From Streptomyces roseoviridis (GTDB lineage: Bacteria > Actinomycetota > Actinomycetes > Streptomycetales > Streptomycetaceae): a DNA stretch of 64,000 bases. How positions within the stretch are numbered: position 1 is the first letter of the stretch; each line of letters opens with the position of its first letter. Positions 44,850 through 52,475 of the stretch are shown here, piece by piece. The stretch lies in contig NZ_BAAAWU010000001.1 in the NCBI RefSeq assembly GCF_039535235.1, forward strand, positions 6,327,001 through 6,391,000. The letters run 5' to 3'. Both the position numbers and the translations under genes were made by a program. A model generated the notes under the pieces. The model was not told the origin of the DNA. It made no database searches and worked only from the letters and a program-made list of their open reading frames with translations.

Positions 44850-45151
44850 GAGGTGTTCTCCTGGTTGAGGGGACAGTCACCATGAGTCCTTCCAAGTTCA
44901 CAGCAAGTATCTATGTGATTAAAGGTGCATATGGGTGAATGGCTGGCGATTTCACTTGACCGGCGGACGCCCGGGGCATCTCCGGGTGACGGAACGCGCG
45001 GGTTGCGGTAGAGCGCCGGCCCGGTCACGAGCTGCGGTGATCCTTGCCGCGGACGCGCCGCCTCATGTCGCCCGACGGGCAGTACCCTGTCGATTCACTC
45101 GTACGGCCGCGCCCGCCGTGCGCGGGACGGCAAGGAGAGGCAGGACACACG
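44850..45151. promoter_or_regulatory. A/T-rich divergent control region
   Basis: This 302-bp non-coding gap separates the small membrane protein (minus) from the ankyrin gene (plus). A patch at about 44895-44935 is markedly A/T-rich for this genome and holds possible -10 sequences such as TAGATACT on the minus strand. No inverted repeat above 6 bp was seen. The other half shows nothing beyond a ribosome site before 45152. Confidence 0.4.
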
Positions 45152-45550
45152 ATGAGCGAGCACGAGACCCCGGACCCCGAGGTCGTCGAACTGGCCTCCA
45201 AGGTCTTCGGTCTGGCCCGGGCGGGGGACGCGGTGGCCCTGGCCGCCTATCTCGACGCCGGCGTACCGGCGAACCTCACCAACGAGAAGGGCGACTCCCT
45301 CGTCATGCTCGCCGCCTACCACGGCCACGCCGAGGCGGTCACCGCCCTGCTGACCCGGGGCGCCGACGCCGACCGCGCCAACGACCGCGGCCAGACGCCG
45401 CTCGCCGGTGCCGTCTTCAAGGGCGAGGACGCCGTCGTCCGGGCCCTCCTCTCCGGCGGCGCGGATCCGGAAGCGGGGACTCCGTCCGCGGTGGACACCG
45501 CACGCATGTTCGGGAAGACGGAACTGCTCGAACTCTTCGGAGCTCGGTGA
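45152..45550 (+). CDS. Ankyrin-repeat protein
   Basis: A 132-residue soluble protein made mainly of three ankyrin repeats (about residues 25-125). The turns NEKGDSLVMLAAYHGHAEAVTALLTRGAD and NDRGQTPLAGAVFKGEDAVVRALL are textbook, each shown here only in part. Such short proteins mediate protein contacts; the partner is unknown. ATG 45152 follows AAGGAGAGG. Confidence 0.9.
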   Translation: MSEHETPDPEVVELASKVFGLARAGDAVALAAYLDAGVPANLTNEKGDSLVMLAAYHGHAEAVTALLTRGADADRANDRGQTPLAGAVFKGEDAVVRALLSGGADPEAGTPSAVDTARMFGKTELLELFGAR

Positions 45551-45618
45551 ACAACGGCTGAACCCCAGGTGAGACGGCGCCGTAAATGTGGTCGCGGTGG
45601 CGAAATGGGTGGGTCATC

Positions 45619-45723
45619 ATGACGTCGGGCCCGCAGGGGGCCACCGACGAGAGGCAGAGGAAGATGGTCACTGGCAAGCGCAGGACGACAACGGGCGGCC
45701 CGACATGTTGCCGCACGGCCTAG
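45619..45723 (+). CDS. Possible small basic protein (34 residues)
   Basis: An ATG at 45619 preceded by GGGTGGG opens a frame to TAG 45721-45723, coding MTSGPQGATDERQRKMVTGK and a Thr/Gly/Cys end. It lies in the 244-bp gap before the HEAT-repeat gene. It could be a leader peptide or spurious; codon use alone does not decide. Confidence 0.3.
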   Translation: MTSGPQGATDERQRKMVTGKRRTTTGGPTCCRTA

Positions 45724-45794
45724 GCGAACAGCCTGACCCGGTTCACCCCGGTTTCCACCCGGTCGTGTCGACAGCTTGATGTGAGGCGTCTTCC

Positions 45795-47216
45795 ATGTTC
45801 GATCCAGTCATAGCGCCGAGCGGCACCCTGCTCGGCCTGCTGCAGAGGGGCCGCGGCGACGGCACCCTCCACGCGCTCGCCGCGCCACGCCCCGAGGCCC
45901 TCGCGGCCCTCAACCACTGCGTTCTCGACGACCCCCGCCACGACTGGCAGGTCGAGAACCGCTCCCTCTACTACGCCCGGCTCTACCTCGACCTCCACGG
46001 AGGTCTGGAGGAGATCGAGGCGCACCTCTTCGGTGCCGAGGACCACCTCGACACCGAGGAGTCCAGGACGGGGCTCGCGCTCTCCGTCCTCGGCCACCTG
46101 GCCTCCTACGGCCGCCAGGACGCCCTGGTGCTCCTGCGGCGGTACGCCGCCGCGGGGACCAACTGGGCCTGGGCCCTGGACGAGCTCGCGCTGCGCGACG
46201 ACGACGCCGGCCTGCGCGCCCTCGCCCTGCCGGTCCTCGCCCGCTTCCCCGCCACGGCCGAGGGCGAGGCCGAGCTCGCCGCCACCGTCCGCGACGCCTT
46301 CGAGCCCCGTCCCTGGCGCCTGTGGGCCGAGGACGCCAGGGAGTCCGTCGGCGCGCGGATCAGGGCCGCCCGCGAGCAGGGCTCCTTCGACCGCTGGCAG
46401 CGGCAGCTCCGCCCGACCGGACCCCGGCCCGGCTGGAGCGTCCAGGCCGTCCTCGACTGGGCCCAGGAGGGCCACGAGCGCGGCGCCGAACTGTACGGCC
46501 CCGCCGCCCGCTGCCTGGTCGCCGTCGCCGGACCCGAGGACCGCGAGACGATCCTCGCCGCCGCCGGCAGCGGACCGGACGGCGCCCGCTGCGCCGCCCT
46601 GCACTACCTCGCCGAGTCACAGGACCCCGCCGTCCTCGACCTCGTCGAACGGGCCGTCGCCGACGGCCCCCGCACCGTCGCGGACGCCGCGGTCGCCGCG
46701 TACCAGCGGATGAGCGGCGAAGCCGCCGTGGACCGCGCCCGCGGCTGGATCCACCGCCCCGACGCGCTCGGCTCGGCCGCCGCCGGAACGCTCGCCCACC
46801 GCGGCGGCACCCAGGACTCCCCCCTCGTCCTCGGCGCCCTCCGCGAGACGGTCCGTTCCCAGGGCCCCGACGCCCCCGCCCTCTACCCCCTCGTCGACGG
46901 CGCCGGCCGCCTCGGCATCGCCTGCGCCGCCCCCGTGCTGCGCCACATCTACCGCGAGACCGCCTCCTCCCAGCTCCGCGGCCGCACCGCCCGGGCGCTC
47001 GCCGCCACCGACGCCGGCTTCGCGACCGGCTTCGCCGTCGAGTGCCTGTGGGACTGCGAGGAGACCACCCGCGAGCTCGCCGCCCTCCACGCCGAGACCG
47101 GAGACGTCCGCGTCGCCGAGCGCCTGCGCCGCCTCGCCGCCGACCCCGCCGAGGAGGCGGAGGTCCAGACGGCCGTACGGAACCGGATAGGGCCGGACCT
47201 CGATCTGCAGGTCTGA
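45795..47216 (+). CDS. HEAT-repeat protein
   Basis: A 473-residue all-helical protein. Repeats of the HEAT/PBS-lyase type recur through the sequence (DALVLLRRYAAAGTNWAWAL, GLRALALPVLARFPATAEGE, DGARCAALHYLAESQDPAVL, PVLRHIYRETASSQLRGRTA). No catalytic motif is seen, so it is probably a scaffold. ATG 45795. The 3' side is followed by a duplicated segment of pxpC origin at 47290-47640. Confidence 0.85.
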   Translation: MFDPVIAPSGTLLGLLQRGRGDGTLHALAAPRPEALAALNHCVLDDPRHDWQVENRSLYYARLYLDLHGGLEEIEAHLFGAEDHLDTEESRTGLALSVLGHLASYGRQDALVLLRRYAAAGTNWAWALDELALRDDDAGLRALALPVLARFPATAEGEAELAATVRDAFEPRPWRLWAEDARESVGARIRAAREQGSFDRWQRQLRPTGPRPGWSVQAVLDWAQEGHERGAELYGPAARCLVAVAGPEDRETILAAAGSGPDGARCAALHYLAESQDPAVLDLVERAVADGPRTVADAAVAAYQRMSGEAAVDRARGWIHRPDALGSAAAGTLAHRGGTQDSPLVLGALRETVRSQGPDAPALYPLVDGAGRLGIACAAPVLRHIYRETASSQLRGRTARALAATDAGFATGFAVECLWDCEETTRELAALHAETGDVRVAERLRRLAADPAEEAEVQTAVRNRIGPDLDLQV

Positions 47217-47289
47217 CGCCCCGCTCCCGCGGGGAGCCGGGCCGGGGGCGGCCGCCGACGGCGCCCCCGGCCCCCCGGGTCCACTCCGC

Positions 47290-47640
47290 CACCGCCACCG
47301 CCCGGCTGCTCGTGGCCCGCACCGGAGAAGCCCCGCCCGGGGTACGCCTCCTGGGGGCGTCGACCGGGGTGCCGGGGTCAGCGGTAGGGCACGAAGCGCA
47401 CCACGGTCCCCGGCACCGCCTGTGCCGCCCGCGCCAGATCGGCCTCCCGTACCACCGCCGCCGCCCGGCTGTTCGCGGCCCGCACCGGAGAAGCCCGGCC
47501 CGACGGTACGCCTCCCGGGGTACGCCTCCTGGGGGTGTCGGCCGGGTGCCGGGGTCAGCGGTAGGGCACGAAGCGCACCACCGTCCCCGGCACCGCCTGC
47601 GCCGCCCGCGCCAGATCGGCCTCCCGTACCACCGCCACCA
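47290..47640. repeat. Tandem duplication of the pxpC 3' end
   Basis: Two imperfect copies of roughly 165-180 bp lie head to tail (about 47290-47460 and 47453-47640). Each contains the pxpC stop and terminal codons; the stops are at 47378-47380 and 47555-47557, exactly 177 bp apart. The second copy belongs to the complete pxpC gene; the first is a stranded remnant with a few base changes and 14 fewer bases near its left part. It fills the 338-bp gap after the HEAT-repeat gene. Confidence 0.85.
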
Positions 47641-48418
47641 CCGGATAGCCGCCCGTCGTCGGGTGATCGGCGAGGAACACCACCGGACGGCCGTCCGGCG
47701 GCACCTGCACCGCGCCCAGCGGCATGCCCTCGCTGGGCAGTTCACCCTCGACGGCCCGCTCCAGGGCCGGGCCCCGCGTGCGCAGCCCGATGCGGTTGCT
47801 CGCCGACGACACCCGCCACGCGCGCGTGGCGAGCGTTCTCAGCGCGGCGGGCGTGAACCAGCCGTCACGGGGCCCGAGCCGGACCCGCAGGACGAGCTCG
47901 TCCGGCGGGCCCGGCCACGGGGCGGCGTCGACCGGCCCCCGTACGGCCGTGGCCGCCCCCAGCGGCAGCGCCGTCCCGTCCGCCAGCGGCGCCGGGCCGA
48001 GCCCGGACAGCAGGTCGGTGGAGCGGCTGCCGAGCACCGGGGCGACGGCCACCCCGCCGTCGAACCCCACGTACGAGCGCAGCCCGCGCACCGCCGCGCC
48101 CACCTCCAGGACCTGTCCGGGCGCGAGCCGTACGGGCGTGCCCCAGGCGGCGGGCCGCCCGTCCACGGTCACCGGGCAGGGTGCCCCGCCCACGACGGCG
48201 GTCACCGCGCAGCGCGTCCGCACCGCGCACCCGGTGAGCGTGGTCTCCAGGACGGCCGCGCCCTCCTCGTTGCCGAGCAGCCGGTTGACGAGCCGCACCG
48301 CCTCCGGATCGAGCGCGCCGGAGCACGGCACGCCCAGGTGCGCGTACCCGGGGCGCCCCAGGTCCTGCACGGTGGTCAGCGCCCCGGCCCGTACGACCGT
48401 CAGGGCACGGTCGGTCAT
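47555..48418 (-). CDS. pxpC: 5-oxoprolinase subunit PxpC
   Basis: A 287-residue protein of the biotin-dependent carboxyltransferase-like (AHS2/KipA) family. The opening VVRAGALTTVQDLGRPGYAHLGVP, then LDPEAVRLVNRLLGN and NRIGLRTRGPALERAVEGEL match. With PxpA and PxpB it forms the ATP-dependent prokaryotic 5-oxoprolinase that opens pyroglutamate to glutamate. It overlaps pxpB by 4 bp. A second, diverged copy of its last codons lies immediately downstream. Confidence 0.92.
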   Translation of the reverse strand: MTDRALTVVRAGALTTVQDLGRPGYAHLGVPCSGALDPEAVRLVNRLLGNEEGAAVLETTLTGCAVRTRCAVTAVVGGAPCPVTVDGRPAAWGTPVRLAPGQVLEVGAAVRGLRSYVGFDGGVAVAPVLGSRSTDLLSGLGPAPLADGTALPLGAATAVRGPVDAAPWPGPPDELVLRVRLGPRDGWFTPAALRTLATRAWRVSSASNRIGLRTRGPALERAVEGELPSEGMPLGAVQVPPDGRPVVFLADHPTTGGYPVVAVVREADLARAAQAVPGTVVRFVPYR

Positions 48419-49041
48419 CGGCCCGCCACCGTGAAACGCACCAGGGTGCCGGGGGAGAGCAGCGCGGCCGGCTCGCGGGCCGGGTCCCACAGCACCGCGT
48501 CCGTCGTGCCGATCAACTGCCACCCGCCGGGCGATGAACGCGGGTACACCCCCGTGTACGGCCCCGCGAGCGCGACCGAGCCGGCCGGGACGGCGGTGCG
48601 CGGGGTGGCGCGCCGCGGCACCTCGTAACGGCTGCCGAGCCCCGTGAGGTAGCCGAAGCCCGGCGCGAACCCGCAGAAGGCGACCCGGAACCGGGTCTCC
48701 GAGTGGATCCGCACCGCCGCCTCCACCGACACCCCCCACAGCTCGGCCACGTCGGCGAGGTCGGGCCCGTCGTAGCGCACCGGGACCTCCACGGACGCCG
48801 CCACGCGCGCGTGCAGCACGGGAACGTCCCAGGAGCGCAGCTCGGCCGCGAGCCGGTCGGGAGCCGCCACCCCCTCCAGGAGCACCGTCCGCGCCGCCGG
48901 AACGATCTCCCGCACGGCGGGCAGCGTGCCCGCCTCCCGCCGGCGCAGCAGCTCGGCGTGGAACGCCTCCGTCGCCTCGCCGCTCACCAGCTCGACCAGC
49001 AGCCCCCGCTCGCCGACCCGGAACACCTCGCGGGCCCTCAT
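48415..49041 (-). CDS. pxpB: 5-oxoprolinase subunit PxpB
   Basis: A 208-residue AHS1/KipI-type protein. VPVRYDGPDLADVAELWGVS, FCGFAPGFGYLTGL and VPRRATPRTAVPAGSVALAG are the family blocks. It acts as a complex with PxpC in the kinase/hydrolase step of pyroglutamate cleavage. It overlaps pxpA and pxpC by 4 bp each, so translation of all three is coupled. Confidence 0.93.
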   Translation of the reverse strand: MRAREVFRVGERGLLVELVSGEATEAFHAELLRRREAGTLPAVREIVPAARTVLLEGVAAPDRLAAELRSWDVPVLHARVAASVEVPVRYDGPDLADVAELWGVSVEAAVRIHSETRFRVAFCGFAPGFGYLTGLGSRYEVPRRATPRTAVPAGSVALAGPYTGVYPRSSPGGWQLIGTTDAVLWDPAREPAALLSPGTLVRFTVAGR

Positions 49042-49922
49042 GCGAAGGCCTCCACCCGGACTCCCTCCGACTCCAGCCGCGCCCGCACCCGCCGGGCCAG
49101 CTCCACGGCCCCCGGCGTGTCGCCGTGCAGGCACAACGAGCGGGCCCGCACGGCGACCGAGCGCCCGTCGTGCGCGGTGACCGCGCCGAACCGGGCGATG
49201 GACAGCGACCTCTCCACCACCTCCGCCGGATCGGTCACCACGGCGCCCTCCTGCCCCCGTGGCAGCAGGGTGCCGTCGGCCCGGTAGGCGCGGTCGCCGA
49301 ACGCCTCGCCGACGACGGGCAGCCCGGCCCGCACGGCGGCCTCGTGCAGCCGTGACCCGGGCAGCCCGAGGACGGGCAGCCCCTGACCGGACGGCTCGTG
49401 AGCAGACGGCTTGTGACCGGCCGGCTCGTGAGCCGCCGGCTCGTGAGCGGACGGCCGACGACCGGCCGGTCCGCGATCGGCTGATCCGTCCTCGGACGAA
49501 CGGCCCGAGGCGAGGAGCACCCCTTCGACGACGGCGGCCGCCTGTTCCTCGTCACGCACCACCCGGTTGTAGAGCGCGCCGTGCGGCTTGACGTACGCCA
49601 CCCGGGAACCGGCCGCACGGGCGAACACCTCCAGTGCGCCGATCTGGTACGCGACCTCCGCCGCCAGCTCGGCCGGCGGCACGTCCATGGCACGCCGGCC
49701 GAACCCGGCCAGGTCGCGGTAGGAGACCTGGGCCCCGATCCGTACCCCGCGCTCCGCCGCCAGCTCGCAGACGCGCCGCATGGTCACCGCGTCCCCGGCG
49801 TGGAAGCCGCAGGCCACGTTGGCGCTCGTGACCACCGAGAGCAGCTGCTCGTCGTCGGTCAGCGTCCAGCGGCCGAAGCCCTCGCCGAGATCGGCGTTGA
49901 GGTCGATCGAGACCGGGGTCAT
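49038..49922 (-). CDS. pxpA: 5-oxoprolinase subunit PxpA (LamB/YcsF) with insertion
   Basis: A 294-residue LamB/YcsF-family protein, about 40 residues longer than usual. Core motifs are SIDLNADLGEGFGRW, ANVACGFHAGDAVTM and VKPHGALYNR. Between the latter and VGEAFGDRAYRADGTL lies an extra stretch (about residues 140-184) of low-complexity PSAHEPAAHEPAGHKPSAHE units, encoded by repeats of GGCTCGTGAGC type at about 49400-49460. It is probably a surface loop, since all core motifs are kept. ATG 49920-49922. Confidence 0.92.
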   Translation of the reverse strand: MTPVSIDLNADLGEGFGRWTLTDDEQLLSVVTSANVACGFHAGDAVTMRRVCELAAERGVRIGAQVSYRDLAGFGRRAMDVPPAELAAEVAYQIGALEVFARAAGSRVAYVKPHGALYNRVVRDEEQAAAVVEGVLLASGRSSEDGSADRGPAGRRPSAHEPAAHEPAGHKPSAHEPSGQGLPVLGLPGSRLHEAAVRAGLPVVGEAFGDRAYRADGTLLPRGQEGAVVTDPAEVVERSLSIARFGAVTAHDGRSVAVRARSLCLHGDTPGAVELARRVRARLESEGVRVEAFA

Positions 49923-49959
49923 GAGAGGTTTCCTTTCCTTCCGTGCAGAAGAGCACGAT

Positions 49960-50136
49960 TCAGCGCACGATGCCGCCCGGGAGGTCGGTGCGCGGATCGG
50001 CGTCCGGGATGCCGGTGCGCGGATCGGGGTCCGGGGAGGCCCGGTCGGCGGTGGGGCCCGTCGCTCCCGCGCGGGCACGCGCGCGTGCGGCACGTGGGAC
50101 GCTGACGCGGGCGGGGTGGGCCGCGGGGCGGCTCAT
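49960..50136 (-). CDS. Possible small Arg/Pro-rich protein coupled to the MFS gene
   Basis: A 58-residue frame between the MFS gene and pxpA. Its ATG 50134-50136 overlaps the MFS stop (ATGA) and has GGGAGGG 7 bases before it. The product is rich in Arg, Ala, Pro and Asp (PDPDPRTGIPDADPRTDLPG), with no fold apparent. In related operons an extra gene often sits here, so it may be a remnant. Real translation is likely from the start signals; function is unknown. Confidence 0.4.
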   Translation of the reverse strand: MSRPAAHPARVSVPRAARARARAGATGPTADRASPDPDPRTGIPDADPRTDLPGGIVR

Positions 50137-51413
50137 ACGAGTTCCCTCCCGCGGGTCTCCGGCAGGCCGAGCAGGGCGAGGACGGCGATTCCGTAGCCGA
50201 CGGCGCCGAACACCAGGGCGCCTCCGACGCCCCAGCTGTCGGCGAGGAAGCCGACCAGGGTGGGGAAGAGCGCACCGACCGCGCGGCCGGTGTTGTAGGT
50301 GAGGCCCTGACCGGTGCCGCGGACGGCCGTCGGGTAGAGCTCGGCCAGGAAGGAGCCGAAGCCGCTGAAGATGGCCGACATGCAGAAGCCGAGCGGGAAG
50401 CCGAGGACCAGGAGCAGGTCGTTCGCCCCCGCCGGGATGTGGGTGTAGGCGAGAACGGCGAGCGCGGAGAGGACGGCGAAGAGCGCGATGTTGTTCTTCC
50501 GGCCGAGCCGGTCGGTGAGGTAGCCGCCCGTGAGGTAGCCGATGAAGGCCCCGGAGATCAGGAAGGTCAGGTAGCCGCCGGTGCCGACGACCGTCAGTCC
50601 GCGCTCGGTCTTCAGGAAGGTGGGCACCCAGGTGGCGAGCGTGTAGTAGCCGCCCTGCACACCGGTCGAGAGCAGCACCGCGAAGAGGGTGGTGCCGAGC
50701 AGCGGCCTCTTGAAGACGGCGGTGAACGAGCCGCGGTCGGCGCTCGCGCGGCGCACCTCGGCCGCGTGCGGGGCGTCCTCGACGTTGCGGCGCACGTAGA
50801 CGATGAGCAGGGCGGGCAGGGCGCCGGTCCAGAACATGACCCGCCAGGCGGTGTCGGCGTCGACGAACTGGAAGACCAGCGTGTAGACGATCACGGCGAG
50901 GGCCCAGCCGGCCGCCCACGCGCTCTGGATGCCGCCGAGCGTACGGCCCCGGTGCCGCGCGGAGGCGTACTCGGCGACCAGGATCGCGCCGACCGCCCAC
51001 TCGCCGCCGAAACCGAGGCCCTGCAGGGCGCGGAAGACCATCAGCGTCTCGTAGTTCGGCGCGAAGCCGCACAGGACGGTGAAGAGGGCGTAGGTGGCGA
51101 CCGTGATCATCAGCGCCCGCACCCGTCCGATCCGGTCGGCGAGGATGCCGGCGAGCGCGCCGCCGACGGCCGAGACCACCAGGGTGACGGTGGTGAGCAG
51201 GCCGGTCTGTCCCTTGTCGAGGTTGAAGTAGGCGGCGATCGCCACCATCGACAGCGGCAGGGTGAAGAAGTCGTACGAATCGAGGGCGTAACCGCCGAAG
51301 GCGCCGCCGAACGCGCGCCTGCCGCGCGGTCCGAGAGCGCGCAGCCATGCGAACGCGCCGGTGTCGTCGGGCCGTTCGTCGCGGGCCTGCTGCCGGGTCC
51401 TGGTCGTGCTCAT
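50133..51413 (-). CDS. MFS transporter of the pxp locus
   Basis: A 426-residue MFS protein with 12 predicted membrane segments of the sugar/aromatic-acid:H+ type: FGGYALDSYDFFTLPL in TM1, GILADRIGRVRALM between TM2 and TM3, and RALQGLGFGGEWAVGAILVAEY in TM4/5. Given its place at the head of pxpABC, it is expected to import pyroglutamate or a related amino-acid derivative. ATG 51411-51413. It is divergent from the FadR-type regulator across an inverted repeat. Confidence 0.88.
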   Translation of the reverse strand: MSTTRTRQQARDERPDDTGAFAWLRALGPRGRRAFGGAFGGYALDSYDFFTLPLSMVAIAAYFNLDKGQTGLLTTVTLVVSAVGGALAGILADRIGRVRALMITVATYALFTVLCGFAPNYETLMVFRALQGLGFGGEWAVGAILVAEYASARHRGRTLGGIQSAWAAGWALAVIVYTLVFQFVDADTAWRVMFWTGALPALLIVYVRRNVEDAPHAAEVRRASADRGSFTAVFKRPLLGTTLFAVLLSTGVQGGYYTLATWVPTFLKTERGLTVVGTGGYLTFLISGAFIGYLTGGYLTDRLGRKNNIALFAVLSALAVLAYTHIPAGANDLLLVLGFPLGFCMSAIFSGFGSFLAELYPTAVRGTGQGLTYNTGRAVGALFPTLVGFLADSWGVGGALVFGAVGYGIAVLALLGLPETRGRELV

Positions 51414-51455
51414 CTGCACCTCGCAGAGGGAGGAGGAGTGAGGAGCGGTGCGGTG

Positions 51456-51482
51456 TCGTTCAATGTAGGGATTGTTGAACGA
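51456..51482. promoter_or_regulatory. Inverted-repeat operator for the pxp/GntR region
   Basis: TCGTTCAA (51456-51463) and TTGAACGA (51475-51482) form a perfect 8-bp inverted repeat with an 11-bp spacer. The right side also contains the smaller TTGTTGAACGA, which fits the GT-N3-AC core of FadR-type operators. It lies 43 bp from the MFS start and 87 bp from the regulator start. Confidence 0.6.
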
Positions 51483-51569
51483 TCCGACAAGGGACGTGTC
51501 GGCTCGTTCTTGTCTCCGCGACGGTTCCTGCGATTGACTCGCCGCGGACGACGGAGGGAACGCAGCACC

Positions 51570-52265
51570 ATGGACGGATTCGGCGAACTGGCCGACGACC
51601 GCGCCCTGCTGGGACGCACGAGCACGGCGGAGCGAGTCGCCGACATCCTGCGCACCCGGATCGCCGAGGGCTTCTTCCCGCCCGGCACCCGCCTGTCCGA
51701 GGAGAGCATCGGCGGCGCCCTCGGGGTGTCCCGCAACACCCTGCGCGAAGCCTTCCGGCTGCTCACCCACGAACGGCTGCTCGTCCACCGGCTCAACCGG
51801 GGCGTCTTCGTCCGGGTCCTCGCCGTCGAGGACGTCGCCGACATCTACCGCACCCGCCGGCTCGTCGAGTGCGCCGTCGTGCGCGGGCTCGCAGAGCCGC
51901 CGTTCCCCGTCGACGGCCTCGCCGCCGCGGTCGCGGAGGGCGAGCGGGCGGCACGGGCCGAGGACTGGAAGGGCGTCTCCACCGCCAACATCCACTTCCA
52001 CCGCGAGCTCGTCGCCCTGGCGGGCAGCGCCCGCACCGACGAACTCATGCGCGGTGTGCTCGCCGAACTCCGTCTGGCCTTCCACATGGTGGACGACCCG
52101 CGCGGACTCCACGAGCCCTATCTCATACGAAACCGGGAGATCCTGGACGCCCTGCGGTCCGGAGACCGGGACCGTGCCGAGCAGCTCCTCACCCGCTACC
52201 TGGACGACTCCCGCACCCGTGTCGCCGACGCGTACGCGAAGGCCGTCGACGAGCCGGAGGGTTGA
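51570..52265 (+). CDS. GntR-family (FadR/FCD) transcriptional regulator
   Basis: A 231-residue protein with an N-terminal winged HTH (RVADILRTRIAEGFFPPGTR, then GALGVSRNTLREAFRLLTHERLL) and a C-terminal all-helical FCD domain, including DIYRTRRLVECAVVRG and the metal-ligand histidines in FHRELVALAG and HMVDDPRGLHEPYL. It is divergent from the MFS-pxpABC operon and is the expected local repressor, with a carboxylate such as 5-oxoproline as inducer (inference). ATG 51570 follows GGAGGGAA. Confidence 0.88.
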   Translation: MDGFGELADDRALLGRTSTAERVADILRTRIAEGFFPPGTRLSEESIGGALGVSRNTLREAFRLLTHERLLVHRLNRGVFVRVLAVEDVADIYRTRRLVECAVVRGLAEPPFPVDGLAAAVAEGERAARAEDWKGVSTANIHFHRELVALAGSARTDELMRGVLAELRLAFHMVDDPRGLHEPYLIRNREILDALRSGDRDRAEQLLTRYLDDSRTRVADAYAKAVDEPEG

Positions 52266-52370
52266 GCCCACGCGGGCACGGGCCCCGCGGAGCGGGGAGC
52301 CCGCGCCGGGACGGGTCCCGCGCACCGGGCGACGGGTGACGGGGCGCGCTCGCCCCGGCGGGTCCCGCCT

Positions 52371-52427
52371 GTGGCCGTAGCCGTGGCTGTGGCTGTGGCT
52401 GCGGCTGTGGCCGTGGTCGCGGTCGCA
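52371..52427 (+). repeat. GTGGCT-type hexanucleotide microsatellite
   Basis: About nine imperfect hexamers of GTGGCT/GTGGCC lie about 50 bp before the SMC operon start. They do not belong to the GntR gene, which stops at 52265. Copy-number changes could alter spacing of the promoter or leader. Confidence 0.7.
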
Positions 52428-52475
52428 TAAGCGCCGTTTCGACCGTTGTCAGTTCGAGGACCTACTCTGTGCACC

